From positions 1,081,001 to 1,145,000 of the forward strand of contig NZ_CP030126.1 of the NCBI RefSeq assembly GCF_003568845.1: a stretch of DNA of 64,000 nt, read 5' to 3'. The notes below the pieces were generated by a model. That model saw only the letters and a list, made by a program, of their open reading frames with translations, was not told the origin of the DNA and searched no databases. Positions within the stretch are counted from its first letter, which is position 1; each line of letters begins with the position of its first letter. Shown here in pieces: positions 27,824 through 37,599 of the stretch. The DNA is from Indioceanicola profundi. Lineage in GTDB: Bacteria; Pseudomonadota; Alphaproteobacteria; Azospirillales; Azospirillaceae. Made by a program: the position numbers and the translations under genes.

Positions 27824-28447
27824 TTACTTCCGGGTAAAGCCCCAGACGCTGGCCGGCGGGATATTCGCCATGGTGAAGCCCAGGCGCTTGCCCTCCACGC
27901 CGAGCGCCTTGCGCTTCAGCGGGCAGCGGGCGGAGTAGGTGTACGCCAGGAACTGGCGGCCTTCCGGCATGATCTTGAAGATCTCATCCACGATCTGCCG
28001 CTGGGCTTCCAGCGGGATCAGGATCATCGGGATGCCGACCACCACGGTGCCGACCTTGCCGATATGCTGCGGCGGCAGGAGGGAGCGGATGTTGCGGACA
28101 TCGCCCTGGAGCACATTGATGTCCGGGAACTGGCCGCGGAGATAGGTGGCGAGCTCCTTGTCCATCTCCACCGAATAGAGGCGGGAAGGAGGGATGCCGA
28201 AATCCAGCAGGGCCTTGGTGATCGCCCCGGTTCCGCCGCCATACTCGACGATCACTTCATCCTGTTCACGGCGGACGAAGCTGGAGATCAGATTTGAAAG
28301 GGCCGGACCCGAGGGGGTGATCGACGCCACCGCTATCGGGTTGGCCAGCCACCGCCGGAGGAACAACAGGGCGGGGTGCTGTGGCTTGGTAGCCGACCTA
28401 GCCTCGACACGGTCCAGCGGCATCGCGAAACGACCCTTTCGTGACAT
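27824..28447 (-). CDS. PmtA-like class I SAM-dependent methyltransferase
   Basis: A 207-residue methyltransferase resembling phospholipid N-methyltransferases of alphaproteobacteria. The region FLRRWLANPIAVASITPSG precedes the SAM motif VIVEYGGGTGAITKALL, with the acidic residue in YSVEMDKEL and motif post-II VVVGIPMILIPLE. The N-terminal basic amphipathic stretch is as in PmtA, which makes phosphatidylcholine or methylated phosphatidylethanolamine. rRNA methyltransferases of the KsgA type are the alternative, but the spacing fits PmtA better. Confidence 0.75.
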   Translation of the reverse strand: MSRKGRFAMPLDRVEARSATKPQHPALLFLRRWLANPIAVASITPSGPALSNLISSFVRREQDEVIVEYGGGTGAITKALLDFGIPPSRLYSVEMDKELATYLRGQFPDINVLQGDVRNIRSLLPPQHIGKVGTVVVGIPMILIPLEAQRQIVDEIFKIMPEGRQFLAYTYSARCPLKRKALGVEGKRLGFTMANIPPASVWGFTRK

Positions 28448-28590
28448 GGAATGGAGCGGGCGGGTGGAGGAGAAATGGCATGCATATCCGGCCGGCGCAA
28501 TGATTCGGCCTGGAGGAGAGGCTTGCGCAGAGGAACCCGGCCGAACCGGAAACGTTCCACGCTGCCCCGAGAAGAGTTTGTGCGTGGATG

Positions 28591-30480
28591 TCAGGCGGGC
28601 GCCTCCGCACCTGCCTGTTCAAACTGCTCCGACAGATCCAGCCACTGCGACTCGACCTCCTCGATTTCCTTTTCCAGTGTTCCGAGCTCGATCTGCAGCC
28701 GGGTGACCTTGTCGGCCGGACCGGAATAAAGCGCGGGATCGGCGAGCTTCGCCGACAGCTCGCCGCGCTTGGCGGTCAGCCTGGCCAGCTTCTTCTCCGC
28801 CTCTTCGATCTTCCGGCGCAGCGGGGCCAACTGTGCGCGCATTTCAGCTGCGGCGCGCCGCTCCTCCTTGCGCTGCTCCTTGGATCTGGCCTCGCCCTTC
28901 GCCTCCCGGTTGGCCGAGCGGGCCCGGTCGAGAAGCAGCTTCTTGTATTCCTCAAGGTCGCCTTCGAACGGCTTGGCGGTGCCATCCGCGACCAGGACCA
29001 GCCGGTCGGCCGTCAGCTCGATCAGGTTGGGATCGTGGCTGATGACGATGACCGCGCCCTCATAGTTGTTCAGCGCCTCAACCAGCGCATCGCGGCTGTC
29101 GATGTCCAGATGGTTGGTCGGCTCATCCAGCATCAGGATATGCGGGGCGTCGCGGGTCATCATGGCGAGAAGCAGCTTTGCCTTCTCGCCGCCCGACAGG
29201 CTGCCGATCTTCGTCTCCGCCTTCTGCTGGCCAAGGCCAAAGCGGCCGAGATGACTGCGGAGCTGGGTTTCGTTCGCCTGCGGCATGATGGTGGCGAGCT
29301 GCTGCACCGGCGTCCAGTCCAGGTTCAGCTCATCCGTCTGGTGCTGTGCGAAGTAGCCGACGCGCAGCTTGCCGGACCGTTTCACCTCGCCCGCCATGGC
29401 CTTCAGCTTGCCGGCCAGCAGCTTCACCAGCGTCGACTTGCCGTTGCCGTTGGCGCCCAGCAGCGCGATGCGATCGTCGGCATCGATGCGCAAGCCCACA
29501 TCCCGCAGCACCGCCTTCTCGCCATAGCCGATGGTGACGCCGTCCAGCGCGATCAGCGGCGGCGCCAGCTCGTCGGGGGAGGGGAAGTCGAAGCTGGTGG
29601 TCTCGTCCTCCAGCACCTGGATGCGGGGCCCCAGCCGCTCGATGGCCTTGATGCGACTCTGCGCCTGCCGGGCCTTGGTGGCCTTGGCGCGGAACCGGTC
29701 CACGAAGCTCTGCAGGTGCTTGCGCTGCATGTCCTGCTTTGCCGCCTGCGCTTTCAGCAGCTCCATCTGCATGGCGCGCGTCTTGGCGAAGGTGTCGTAA
29801 TTGCCGGTGTAGGAGGTGAGCTTCAGCCGGTCCAGATGCACGATGGTGGTCGGCACCTTGTTCAGCAGGTCCTTGTCGTGGCTGACGATGATCACCGTGC
29901 GCGGATAGGCGCGCAGATAATCCTCCAGCCAGAGCGTCGCCTCCAGGTCCAGGTGGTTGGTCGGCTCGTCCAGCAGCAGCAGGTCGGGTTCGGTAAAGAG
30001 CACCGCTGCCAGGGCGACACGCATGCGCCAGCCGCCGGAGAAGTCGCTGCAGGGGCGTTGCTGAGCCTCGGCGTCGAACCCCAGGCCGGACAGGATGCGG
30101 GCGGCCCGGCTTTCCGCCGAATGCGCCTCGATGTCCACCAGACGGGCGTGGATGTCGGCAATGCGGGACGGGTCGGTGGCCGTCTCCGCCTCTGCCAGCA
30201 GGCTTGCCCGTTCCGTGTCCGCGGCCAGCACGGTCTCGATCAGGGAGCGGCTGTCGCTCGGCGCTTCCTGCCGGACCCAACCCATACGGGCGCCGCTGTT
30301 CAGGCGGATGTCGCCGGCATCGGGCTGAAGCTCCCCCGCGATCAGCTTCAGCAGGGTGGACTTGCCGGTACCGTTGCGGCCGACGATGGCGACGCGGTGC
30401 CCGTCAGGGATGGTCACGGTCGCCTGGTCCAGCAGCACGCGCCCGGCCACGCGGTATGTAAGATCGTTGATCAGCAGCAT
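28591..30480 (-). CDS. ABC-F family ATPase
   Basis: A 629-residue protein with two ABC domains and no transmembrane segment. Walker A motifs are GRNGTGKSTLLKL and GANGNGKSTLVKL; signature motifs are FSGGWRMRVALA and LSGGEKAKLLLA; Walker B motifs are LLLLDEPTNHLD and ILMLDEPTNHLD. The P-site tRNA interaction motif lies between domains, and the last 90 residues form a coiled coil (RRKIEEAEKKLARLTAKRGE), as in Uup/YheS-type members acting on ribosomes. The ATG at 30480 (MLLINDL) matches the family start. Divergent from ndk across 225 bp. Confidence 0.92.
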   Translation of the reverse strand: MLLINDLTYRVAGRVLLDQATVTIPDGHRVAIVGRNGTGKSTLLKLIAGELQPDAGDIRLNSGARMGWVRQEAPSDSRSLIETVLAADTERASLLAEAETATDPSRIADIHARLVDIEAHSAESRAARILSGLGFDAEAQQRPCSDFSGGWRMRVALAAVLFTEPDLLLLDEPTNHLDLEATLWLEDYLRAYPRTVIIVSHDKDLLNKVPTTIVHLDRLKLTSYTGNYDTFAKTRAMQMELLKAQAAKQDMQRKHLQSFVDRFRAKATKARQAQSRIKAIERLGPRIQVLEDETTSFDFPSPDELAPPLIALDGVTIGYGEKAVLRDVGLRIDADDRIALLGANGNGKSTLVKLLAGKLKAMAGEVKRSGKLRVGYFAQHQTDELNLDWTPVQQLATIMPQANETQLRSHLGRFGLGQQKAETKIGSLSGGEKAKLLLAMMTRDAPHILMLDEPTNHLDIDSRDALVEALNNYEGAVIVISHDPNLIELTADRLVLVADGTAKPFEGDLEEYKKLLLDRARSANREAKGEARSKEQRKEERRAAAEMRAQLAPLRRKIEEAEKKLARLTAKRGELSAKLADPALYSGPADKVTRLQIELGTLEKEIEEVESQWLDLSEQFEQAGAEAPA

Positions 30481-30705
30481 AGGCGCGTCATAGCATGGGT
30501 TTTGGTCGGGCCAAAGCCCGCCCCTCATATGGGCCCGCTTGCCCCCCATGCCAGGGGCGGGGGACAACCTTGGCGGCCTGTCGCTACGCGCAGTGCGACC
30601 GGCGCAACGCTGCCACTCATCCTCATGGCGTAAAAAGGCCGTTGCCCGCCGGCACGCCCGCCGCTATAAGCTCGCGCAAATTTCCAGGTATCCAGGAGAA
30701 TAGAC

Positions 30706-31128
30706 ATGGCCGTCGAACGGACGCTCTCGATCGTCAAGCCCGACGCGACCCGCCGCAACCTCACCGGCAAGATCAACGCCCGCTTCGAGGATGCCGGTCT
30801 GCGCATCGTCGCGCAGAAGCGCGTCCGCCTGACGAAGGAGCAGGCCGAGAAGTTCTATGAGGTGCATGCCGAGCGCCCGTTCTACGGCGAGCTGGTGTCC
30901 TTCATGATCTCCGGCCCGGTCGTCGTGCAGGTGCTGGAGGGTGAGAACGCCGTCGCGAAGAATCGCGAGATCATGGGCGCCACCAACCCGGCCAATGCCG
31001 CCCCGGGCACCATCCGCAAGGATTTCGCCGAGAGCATCGAGGCGAACTCGGTTCACGGCTCCGACAGCCTGGAGAACGCGAACCGTGAGGTCGCCTTCTT
31101 CTTCAGCGAGATCGAGATCGTCGGCTGA
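30706..31128 (+). CDS. ndk: Nucleoside-diphosphate kinase
   Basis: A 140-residue kinase transferring phosphate between NTPs and NDPs through a phosphohistidine. It starts [20 protein letters not shown] and the active-site His is His117 in ANSVHGSDS, with the downstream EIAFFFSE-like end ([13 protein letters not shown]). Length and order are standard. A strong terminator follows. Confidence 0.97.
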   Translation: MAVERTLSIVKPDATRRNLTGKINARFEDAGLRIVAQKRVRLTKEQAEKFYEVHAERPFYGELVSFMISGPVVVQVLEGENAVAKNREIMGATNPANAAPGTIRKDFAESIEANSVHGSDSLENANREVAFFFSEIEIVG

Positions 31129-31153
31129 TTGCAGCCCGGTCCGGTTAGGACGG

Positions 31154-31185
31154 AAAGGCCGCCGGAGCGATCCGGCGGCCTTTTT
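31154..31185 (+). terminator. Intrinsic terminator of ndk
   Basis: AAA and a perfect 10-bp stem GGCCGCCGGA/TCCGGCGGCC with a GCGA tetraloop, then TTTTTC, 25 bp after the ndk stop. It is a textbook intrinsic terminator. Confidence 0.9.
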
Positions 31186-31220
31186 CGTATCCAGCTTCAG
31201 TGGGGCGCGGGCAAGACAAA

Positions 31221-31246
31221 GGGCCGCCGGATCGCTCCGGCGGCCC
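31221..31246 (-). terminator. Facing terminator of the oxidase subunit gene
   Basis: Arms GGGCCGCCGGA (31221-31231) and TCCGGCGGCCC (31236-31246) form an 11-bp stem. On the minus strand TTTGTCTTG follows. Its 24-nt core is the same sequence as the ndk terminator in the opposite orientation, 41 bp away. Confidence 0.75.
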
Positions 31247-31272
31247 TGGAAATCCTGTCCGCGGCCGGCGCG

Positions 31273-31494
31273 TCAGACCTTGCCCAGCATCGCAGCGATG
31301 GCGAGAGCGATATGGCCGAGGATCATGAAGACGACGGCGTAGCCCCAGCCCACGAAGAAGTGCAGCAGGAACATCAGCAGGATCAGGATGACGCTGATGA
31401 TTCCCATGGTGACGAAGCGGGTGAAGCCCGCCCAGTTCGCCGCATGCTCGCGAACGAGCGCATCGTTGACGACGGTGTTGTCGTGACCGGCCAT
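31273..31494 (-). CDS. aa3-type cytochrome c oxidase subunit IV
   Basis: A 73-residue membrane protein with the aa3-type cytochrome oxidase subunit IV pattern of alphaproteobacteria: a short hydrophilic N-terminus (NTVVNDALVREHAANWAGFT) and two hydrophobic stretches (MGIISVILILLMFLLHFFVG and YAVVFMILGHIALAIAAML). It is far from the catalytic subunit genes, as is usual for this accessory subunit. The family normally has one transmembrane helix, so the second is longer than typical. Confidence 0.7.
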   Translation of the reverse strand: MAGHDNTVVNDALVREHAANWAGFTRFVTMGIISVILILLMFLLHFFVGWGYAVVFMILGHIALAIAAMLGKV

Positions 31495-31613
31495 GTCTCT
31501 TACCCCTGGATTGATGCCGTACCCTTTGCCCAGGGTTTAAGCAGTCCCTGTGCTGCTGACAAGTCGGATGTGCGTTTCGGCGCAGGAACCGTTGCCGCAG
31601 GTCCGGCGATCCC

Positions 31614-32264
31614 TCAACCCGGCGGGTTCAGGACCGGTTCGGGCGCGGTAGGCTGGCCCGTGATCTCCGCCCGCTCGTCCACGACCCGCACCCGGCCCTC
31701 CGCGATCAGCTTGACCGCAAGCGGATAAAGCCGGTGCTCCTGGGTCAGTACCCTGTCCGCCAGCGCATCCTCCGTATCGCCGGGCAGGATCGGCACCGCC
31801 GCCTGGCCAATGATCGGGCCGTTATCCATGGCCGCACGAACATAGTGCACGGTGCAGCCATGGAAGCGCACGCCTGTCTCCAGGGCGCGGCGATGAGTAT
31901 CCAGGCCGGGGAAGGCGGGCAGCAGCGACGGGTGGATGTTGATCAGCCGGTCATGCCAATGTTCCACGAACCATGGCGACAGCAGGCGCATGAAGCCGGC
32001 CAAGCAGACAAGCTCCACCCCCGCCGTTTCCAGGGCTTCCGTCATCGCCTGCTCAAAGGTCGGCTTGTCGGCAAAGCCGCGGTGGGACACGATCGCAGTG
32101 GCGATGCCGGCTTTGCGCGCCCGTTCCAGTCCCAGCGCATCCGCCTTATTGGAAAGAACCAGCGCGATTTCGGCGGGAAAAGCGGGATCGGCGGCTGCGT
32201 CGATCAGGGCCTGGAGATTCGATCCGCGCCCCGAGATCAGAACCCCGAGCTTCAGCCGCGCCAT
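31614..32264 (-). CDS. purN: Phosphoribosylglycinamide formyltransferase
   Basis: A 216-residue folate-dependent GAR transformylase, a purine-synthesis step. It opens [19 protein letters not shown]; the catalytic region has [36 protein letters not shown] with the catalytic His, and [17 protein letters not shown] with the Asp. Its start overlaps the end of purM by 13 bp, so the two form one translationally coupled operon. Confidence 0.95.
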   Translation of the reverse strand: MARLKLGVLISGRGSNLQALIDAAADPAFPAEIALVLSNKADALGLERARKAGIATAIVSHRGFADKPTFEQAMTEALETAGVELVCLAGFMRLLSPWFVEHWHDRLINIHPSLLPAFPGLDTHRRALETGVRFHGCTVHYVRAAMDNGPIIGQAAVPILPGDTEDALADRVLTQEHRLYPLAVKLIAEGRVRVVDERAEITGQPTAPEPVLNPPG

Positions 32265-33313
32265 CCGTCCAGCCCTGCAATCCGAACACGCTCCTGACCA
32301 TCGGCGCTGGCGGCGACCTTTCCGATGCGGGTCACTGTCTCACCGGAATCGGCCAGGATTTTCGCCGCCTCCTCGGCCCGGTCGGCGGGGCAGACCACGA
32401 CCATGCCGATACCGCAGTTGAAGGTGCGTGCCATCTCATGCGGGGCGATGTCGCCCGTCCGCATCAGCCAGCGAAAAACCGGGGGCAGGGTCCAGGCGGC
32501 GGCATCCAGCTCTACGCCGGTGCCGTCCGGCAGGACGCGCGGGATATTCTCGATCAGCCCGCCGCCGGTGATGTGGGCAAGGGCCTTCACCGTGCCAGCC
32601 TTTACGGCGGCCAACACCGGCTTCACATAAATCCGGGTCGGGGTGAGCAAGGCCTCGCCAAGCGTGCGGCCCGAGTCCCACGGGCACTGGTCGCCGTAGG
32701 TCAGGCCCGAAACTTCCACCAGCTTGCGGACCAGACTGTAGCCGTTCGAGTGGACGCCGGAGCTGGCGAGACCCAGCACGACGTCCCCTTCCGCCACGCC
32801 GACGCCGGTCAGGACCCGGCTGCGTTCCACCGCACCGACGGAGAAGCCGGCGAGGTCGTAATCACCCTCGGCGTACATGCCGGGCATTTCCGCCGTCTCA
32901 CCGCCGACGAGGGCGCAGCCGGCCTGACGGCACCCCTCGGCGATGCCGGAGACGATGGCCCGGCCTGCGGCGACGTCCAGCTTGCCCGTCGCGAAATAGT
33001 CCAGGAAAAGCAGCGGTTCCGCCCCTTGCACGACAAGGTCGTTGACGCACATGGCAACCAGGTCGATTCCCACCGTATCGTGCTTTCCGGCCTCGATGGC
33101 GACCTTCAGCTTGGTGCCGACGCCGTCGGTGGTGGAGACCAGAAGAGGGTCCTGAAACCCGGCAGCGCGGAGGTCGAAAAGGGCGCCGAAACCGCCGAGT
33201 CCTGCGTCGGAACCGGTGCGCGCCGTGCTCTTGGCCAGGGGTTTGATTGCCTCGACCAGCGCGTTGCCTGCGTCGATGTCGACGCCGGCGTCCTTGTAGG
33301 AGTAGCTGCTCAA
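32252..33313 (-). CDS. purM: Phosphoribosylformylglycinamidine cyclo-ligase
   Basis: A 353-residue AIR synthetase that closes the imidazole ring using ATP. Recognisable parts are [34 protein letters not shown], the [20 protein letters not shown] loop, [17 protein letters not shown] and [18 protein letters not shown]. The start is assigned to TTG at 33313, with GAGG 5 bp upstream and the family's usual first residues; no in-frame ATG is near. The reading frame stays open far upstream, but that part is unrelated antisense of the DUF2066 gene. Confidence 0.95.
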   Translation of the reverse strand: MSSYSYKDAGVDIDAGNALVEAIKPLAKSTARTGSDAGLGGFGALFDLRAAGFQDPLLVSTTDGVGTKLKVAIEAGKHDTVGIDLVAMCVNDLVVQGAEPLLFLDYFATGKLDVAAGRAIVSGIAEGCRQAGCALVGGETAEMPGMYAEGDYDLAGFSVGAVERSRVLTGVGVAEGDVVLGLASSGVHSNGYSLVRKLVEVSGLTYGDQCPWDSGRTLGEALLTPTRIYVKPVLAAVKAGTVKALAHITGGGLIENIPRVLPDGTGVELDAAAWTLPPVFRWLMRTGDIAPHEMARTFNCGIGMVVVCPADRAEEAAKILADSGETVTRIGKVAASADGQERVRIAGLDGWRG

Positions 33314-33472
33314 GGTATCCTCGCTTCTGGCAATCGCGGTAGCGGCTGGGCTAAAACAGCAAAAGCACCGTTCCCTGACAGGCGGCTGTGCATCCGTGCA
33401 CCCGCCTGTAACCATGGGGGCCGCCGGTCGTTGTAACCGGGGCCGAACATAGCAAGATCGGAATCCATTGCA

Positions 33473-34990
33473 ATGCTGGTCCGCTGCATTCCCCTCCTGC
33501 GCAGGTTCCTCCCGCTGGCCCTCGTGGCGATGCCCCTGGCGGGCATGACCGCGCTGTCGCCGGTCCCCTCCGTCGCCCAGACCCGGGACGATGTCTTCAC
33601 GGTTGAGCGGGTGCCGGCGGACGTGACCGCAGCCAGCGCTGCGGTGGCCCGCGAGCAGGGGATCGCCCAGGCTCAGCGCGACGCCTTCGCCCGTCTGTTC
33701 GATCGGCTGACCCTGGATGAGGACGGGGCAAGGCTGCCCGCCCTCGGAGCGGCCGAGATCGAGCAGATGGTGGACAGCTTCGAGGTGGTGTCCGAGCGGA
33801 GTTCCTCCGTTCGCTATGTGGCGGAGATCAATGTCAGCTTTCGGCCGGCTGCCGTGCGGTCGCTGATGCTCTCGAACGGCATCCGCTATGCGGAGGTCAG
33901 GTCGAAGCCGGTGCTGATTCTGCCTGTGGACGAGACGGGACAGGAGCCGGTGCTGTGGCAGCGGGAAACTCCGTGGCGTCAGGCGTGGGAGAACTTCTCC
34001 GCCCCGCCGAGCCTGCTGCCGATCCTGGTGCCCTATGGCGAAATCCAGGATGTGACGGATATTGATGTCAATGAGGCCCTGGCCGGAAACGAGGAGGCGA
34101 TGCGCCGGATCGCCGACCGTTACGGGGCCGGAGCGGTGGCAGTGGCCCGGCTCGGGCTGGATGGCGAGCTTCAGCCCCCGCCGCCGCCCCAGGACCCGTT
34201 CGCTCCCGCCGACCCGACGTCTTTCCTGGCAAGCCCCGGTTCCGCCATGACCTCGCCCGATCAGGCGGCAGAAGCGGTACCGTCCGAGGGCGGTGCGGAG
34301 GACACGGACCGTCCGCGCGGGCTCATGTCCATCGTTACCATCCACCGGTTCCAGGGACAGCCGGAGGTGCTGACGGTTGAACTGCCTCCCTCGGCGGCGC
34401 TGCCGGAGGACGGAGCGGTGACTGTCGGTGTCGAGCCGGCGGCGACCGGCGAGGAGCCTGCAGCCGGATTCAGCGAGGAACTGCCCGAGGATGGTGCCGG
34501 CGCGGTTCCGCCGGAGGCGGCCCAGCTTGTTCCTGCGGCCGTTACCCAGGTCGCGGCAGCGTTGGAGCAGAACTGGATTCGGGCCAATCTTCTGGAAACC
34601 GGCAATGAAAGCGTGCTCAGCGTGCGCGTGCCGCTGTCCAGCCTGAAGGAATGGATGGAGACGCGCTCGCGTCTGGCCCAGGTTCCGACCGTGACCCGGA
34701 CACGGCTGATCGAACTGTCGCGCGATCAGGCGGACATCGAACTCTACTATCTTGGCGATTCGAATGGGCTCCGCACGGCGCTGGCCCAGCGGGACCTGCT
34801 GCTGAGCGAGCCGCCGCCGGCCTTCGTCGGCCAGATGCCGCTTTCCGGCGCGATGCCGCCGCAGGCGGAGCCGCGCTGGCAATTGCAGTGGCGTGGCGCC
34901 GCCGCGGTGCAGCCGCAGCCGGCGGTGTACGGAACGCCGGTGCCGGCCGACATGGGCGGGACCGGAACCCTTCCGCCCGGAACGCCGTGA
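33473..34990 (+). CDS. DUF2066-domain exported protein
   Basis: A 505-residue exported protein. Residues 1-36 form a signal peptide ([20 protein letters not shown]). The DUF2066 signature follows: [42 protein letters not shown] and [15 protein letters not shown]. The middle is Pro/Glu/Ala-rich linker; the end is a low-complexity Pro/Gly tail. Function unknown. It is divergent from purM and is followed after 9 bp by a CDP-alcohol transferase gene, a conserved arrangement in Rhodospirillales. Confidence 0.85.
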   Translation: MLVRCIPLLRRFLPLALVAMPLAGMTALSPVPSVAQTRDDVFTVERVPADVTAASAAVAREQGIAQAQRDAFARLFDRLTLDEDGARLPALGAAEIEQMVDSFEVVSERSSSVRYVAEINVSFRPAAVRSLMLSNGIRYAEVRSKPVLILPVDETGQEPVLWQRETPWRQAWENFSAPPSLLPILVPYGEIQDVTDIDVNEALAGNEEAMRRIADRYGAGAVAVARLGLDGELQPPPPPQDPFAPADPTSFLASPGSAMTSPDQAAEAVPSEGGAEDTDRPRGLMSIVTIHRFQGQPEVLTVELPPSAALPEDGAVTVGVEPAATGEEPAAGFSEELPEDGAGAVPPEAAQLVPAAVTQVAAALEQNWIRANLLETGNESVLSVRVPLSSLKEWMETRSRLAQVPTVTRTRLIELSRDQADIELYYLGDSNGLRTALAQRDLLLSEPPPAFVGQMPLSGAMPPQAEPRWQLQWRGAAAVQPQPAVYGTPVPADMGGTGTLPPGTP

Positions 34991-34999
34991 GGCCGCCAC

Positions 35000-35587
35000 T
35001 TGCGAATCCTCGTCGTCAATCTTCCGAACATCATCACCGTGGCCCGGCTGCTGGCTGTGCCGCTTCTGGTCTGGCTGATCCTGAACGGCCGGCTGGGGGC
35101 GGCCTTCTGGTTGTTCGTCGCCTGTGGCGTGTCCGACGCGCTGGACGGGTTCATTGCGCGCAGCTTCCGCGCCCGTACCAAGATTGGCGGCTACCTGGAC
35201 CCGATCGCCGACAAGACGCTTCTGGTCGGCAGCTTCATTGCGCTGGGGATCGTCGGCATAGTGCCGATGTGGCTGGTCGTGCTGGCGGTTGCCCGCGACA
35301 TCATAATCGTGGCCGGCGTGTCCTACCTTACCCTCCGGCGGGAGCGGCTGGCCATGCAGCCGCTCTGGATCAGCAAGGTGAATACCTTCCTGCAGATCGC
35401 GCTGGTGGCGCTGGAGCTGGCGGTTCACGGGGCGGGCGTAGGGCTGGCCCCCTATGTGGTTCCGCTGGAGTATGTGGTGGCGGCAACCACCGCCTGGTCG
35501 CTGGTCGGCTACATCACCCGTGGCATCATCATCCTGCGCTCCCCCGGTGAGGGGCGGGACGTGCCGCGGGCAGGGGAGAAGACATGA
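35000..35587 (+). CDS. CDP-alcohol phosphatidyltransferase family protein
   Basis: A 195-residue membrane enzyme, resembling phosphatidylglycerophosphate or cardiolipin synthases. The CDP-OH-P signature is intact: D-A-L-D-G-F-I-A-R, then eight residues, G, three residues, D, three residues, D (within [10 protein letters not shown] and [10 protein letters not shown]). About four to five transmembrane helices follow. The start is TTG at 35000 with GAGG 8 bp upstream. Its stop overlaps the next gene's ATG (ATGA), so both are coupled. Confidence 0.88.
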   Translation: MRILVVNLPNIITVARLLAVPLLVWLILNGRLGAAFWLFVACGVSDALDGFIARSFRARTKIGGYLDPIADKTLLVGSFIALGIVGIVPMWLVVLAVARDIIIVAGVSYLTLRRERLAMQPLWISKVNTFLQIALVALELAVHGAGVGLAPYVVPLEYVVAATTAWSLVGYITRGIIILRSPGEGRDVPRAGEKT

Positions 35588-36753
35588 GTCCGGGACGACA
35601 GCTCCGCATCTGGTTGTTGGTCTTCCTGGCCTTTGCAGCCTTCATCTGGCTGTTTTCGGAGATGCTGCTGCCCTTCGTGGCCGGCATGGCGATCGCCTAC
35701 TTCCTCGATCCCCTGGCGGACCGGCTGGAGCGGCTGGGTGCGCCGCGCTGGATGGCCGCCACCATCGTGCTGCTGTCCTTTGCGCTGGTGGCGATACTGG
35801 CATTCATCCTGGTGCTTCCGCTGGTCCGCTCCCAGATCGTCCAGTTCGCCCACGCCGTTCCCGGATGGGTCGCCTGGATTCGGGAAGAAGGCATTCCCCG
35901 CGCCGTCGCCCTGGCCGAGCGGCTGAGCCCGGAAGAGGTGGAGCGGCTGAAGGCGGCTGTCAGCGATTATGCCGGCACGGCTGTCGGCTGGGTCGCTGGA
36001 ATGCTGCGCGGACTTCTCTCCGGCGGCGTCGCCTTGTTCGACGTCATCTCCATCCTGCTTATCACGCCCATCGTCGCCTTCTATCTTCTGCGCGACTGGG
36101 ACCGGTTGGTGGGGGCGGTGGATGGCTGGCTGCCACGTCAGCATGTGGAGACGGTGCGGGAGCAGGCGCGGGAGGTGGACGACACTCTGGCGGGCTTCGT
36201 GCGCGGGCAGGCGACAGTCTGTCTGGTGCTGGGAACCTTCTATGCCGTGGCCCTGTCGCTGGCGGGGCTGCAGTTCGGGCTGGTCATCGGCATGACAGCA
36301 GGGCTGCTGTCCTTCATTCCCTATGTCGGTTCGCTGGTCGGGTTCGTGGCCAGCGTGGGTATCGCCTTCTTCCAGTATGACGAGCTGTGGCGCGTGGGTC
36401 TGGTGGTCGGCATCTTCATCTTCGGGCAGGCGGTCGAGGGCAATTTCCTGACGCCGAAGCTGGTGGGGGAAAGGGTTGGACTTCACCCGGTCTGGGTGAT
36501 GTTCGCCCTGCTTGCCGGAGGCAGCCTGTACGGCTTCACCGGGGTGCTTCTGGCCGTGCCGGTGGCAGCGGTGATCGGGGTACTGGTCCGCTTCCTGCTG
36601 ACGCAGTATCTTTCCAGCTCCCTCTATACGGGGGGCACCGGAAATGGTACCTCGGCTGGCCCGGATGGAACGGCCGGCGCACCGGCGGAGTTGCCGCCTG
36701 CGCCGCCGGCCACCAAGGTGAGGGCGCCGGTCGACGCGACACCGGCCCCCTGA
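35584..36753 (+). CDS. AI-2E/PerM-family transporter
   Basis: A 389-residue polytopic membrane protein of the AI-2E/PerM family, with an N-terminal pair of helices (ISLIVFLAF-like), [19 protein letters not shown], a large extracellular/periplasmic loop, and the conserved C-terminal block [40 protein letters not shown] and [20 protein letters not shown]. Some members export autoinducer-2 or act in Na+/H+ exchange; the substrate here is unknown. It overlaps the preceding gene by 4 bp and hdaA follows 28 bp later. Confidence 0.9.
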   Translation: MSPGRQLRIWLLVFLAFAAFIWLFSEMLLPFVAGMAIAYFLDPLADRLERLGAPRWMAATIVLLSFALVAILAFILVLPLVRSQIVQFAHAVPGWVAWIREEGIPRAVALAERLSPEEVERLKAAVSDYAGTAVGWVAGMLRGLLSGGVALFDVISILLITPIVAFYLLRDWDRLVGAVDGWLPRQHVETVREQAREVDDTLAGFVRGQATVCLVLGTFYAVALSLAGLQFGLVIGMTAGLLSFIPYVGSLVGFVASVGIAFFQYDELWRVGLVVGIFIFGQAVEGNFLTPKLVGERVGLHPVWVMFALLAGGSLYGFTGVLLAVPVAAVIGVLVRFLLTQYLSSSLYTGGTGNGTSAGPDGTAGAPAELPPAPPATKVRAPVDATPAP

Positions 36754-36781
36754 CCGGCATCGGCATGGCGAGCAGGATGTG

Positions 36782-37495
36782 ATGAAGCAGTTGCCCCTTG
36801 ATCTCGGGCACCGCTCCGCCATGGGCGAGGCGGATTTTCTCGTGGCCCCCGGCAATGCCGATGCAGTGGCGTGGTTGGATTCCTGGCCAGACTGGCCGGC
36901 GCCGGCCCTGGTGCTGTTCGGGCCGAAGGGCAGCGGGAAAAGCCATCTTGCGCAGATCTGGCGCGCCCGCAGCCGCGCCAGCCTGATCGGTCCGGAGGAC
37001 CTCAGCATCGAGGATGTGCCGGAATTGCTGCGCCCCATGCGCGCGATCGTCCTGGACCGGGCGCAGGAGGTTGCCGGCGACCCATTGATGGAACGGGCGC
37101 TGCTCCACCTCTACAATGCGGCGAAGGAGGTCAACGGCTATCTGCTGCTGCTGGCCGACAATGCGCCGATCAACTGGGTACTGCGCCTGCCGGACCTTCG
37201 CTCGCGCTTGCTGGCGGCGCCGGCCGTGGGCATGGCGGCGCCCGACGATGCGCTGCTGATGGCGGTGCTGGTCAAGCTGTTCATGGACCGGCAGATCCGG
37301 GTGGGGGAGGATGTCATCACCTGGCTGATGACCCATACCGAGCGCAGCTTCGCCAATGCCCGGCGGGTGGTCGACGCGCTTGACCGCGCAGCCCTGGCCG
37401 CAAAGAAGCCGATTACGCCGCATTTCTGTCGGCAGGTGCTGGGCGAACGGACGCCGGCTGTCAGGTCGCCGGAGAATCCGGAACCGGGCGTCTGA
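36782..37495 (+). CDS. hdaA: DnaA-related replication regulator (HdaA)
   Basis: A 237-residue DnaA-AAA+ homologue lacking the DnaA DNA-binding domain. It begins with a clamp-binding-like peptide (MKQLPLDLGHR), as in Hda, which binds the DNA polymerase sliding clamp and stimulates DnaA-ATP hydrolysis. Walker A is FGPKGSGKSHLAQIW; the Walker B region is weak (AIVLDRAQEV); sensor-like parts are LLLLADNAPINWVLRLPDLR and RSFANARRVVDALD. The ATG at 36782 follows an AGGA site; a GTG directly upstream is in frame. Confidence 0.88.
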   Translation: MKQLPLDLGHRSAMGEADFLVAPGNADAVAWLDSWPDWPAPALVLFGPKGSGKSHLAQIWRARSRASLIGPEDLSIEDVPELLRPMRAIVLDRAQEVAGDPLMERALLHLYNAAKEVNGYLLLLADNAPINWVLRLPDLRSRLLAAPAVGMAAPDDALLMAVLVKLFMDRQIRVGEDVITWLMTHTERSFANARRVVDALDRAALAAKKPITPHFCRQVLGERTPAVRSPENPEPGV

Positions 37496-37599
37496 TCAGG
37501 CCGGCGGGCGTGCCGGATCGTCGCATTCGCCGGCTTCGGATTGACCGCCGACACGGATGAAGTACACCCGCGCATCCTTCCTGTTCATCCGGTTCACCG

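Noticed and set aside
33314-35428. Long minus-strand frame extending purM upstream to 35428
   Set aside because: The extension is antisense to the DUF2066 gene and the following gene and has no family character; the TTG at 33313 with GAGG is the real start.
37496-37599. Possible cobalamin riboswitch before the TonB receptor gene
   Set aside because: Only 104 bp is available and no B12-box-like sequence is seen.
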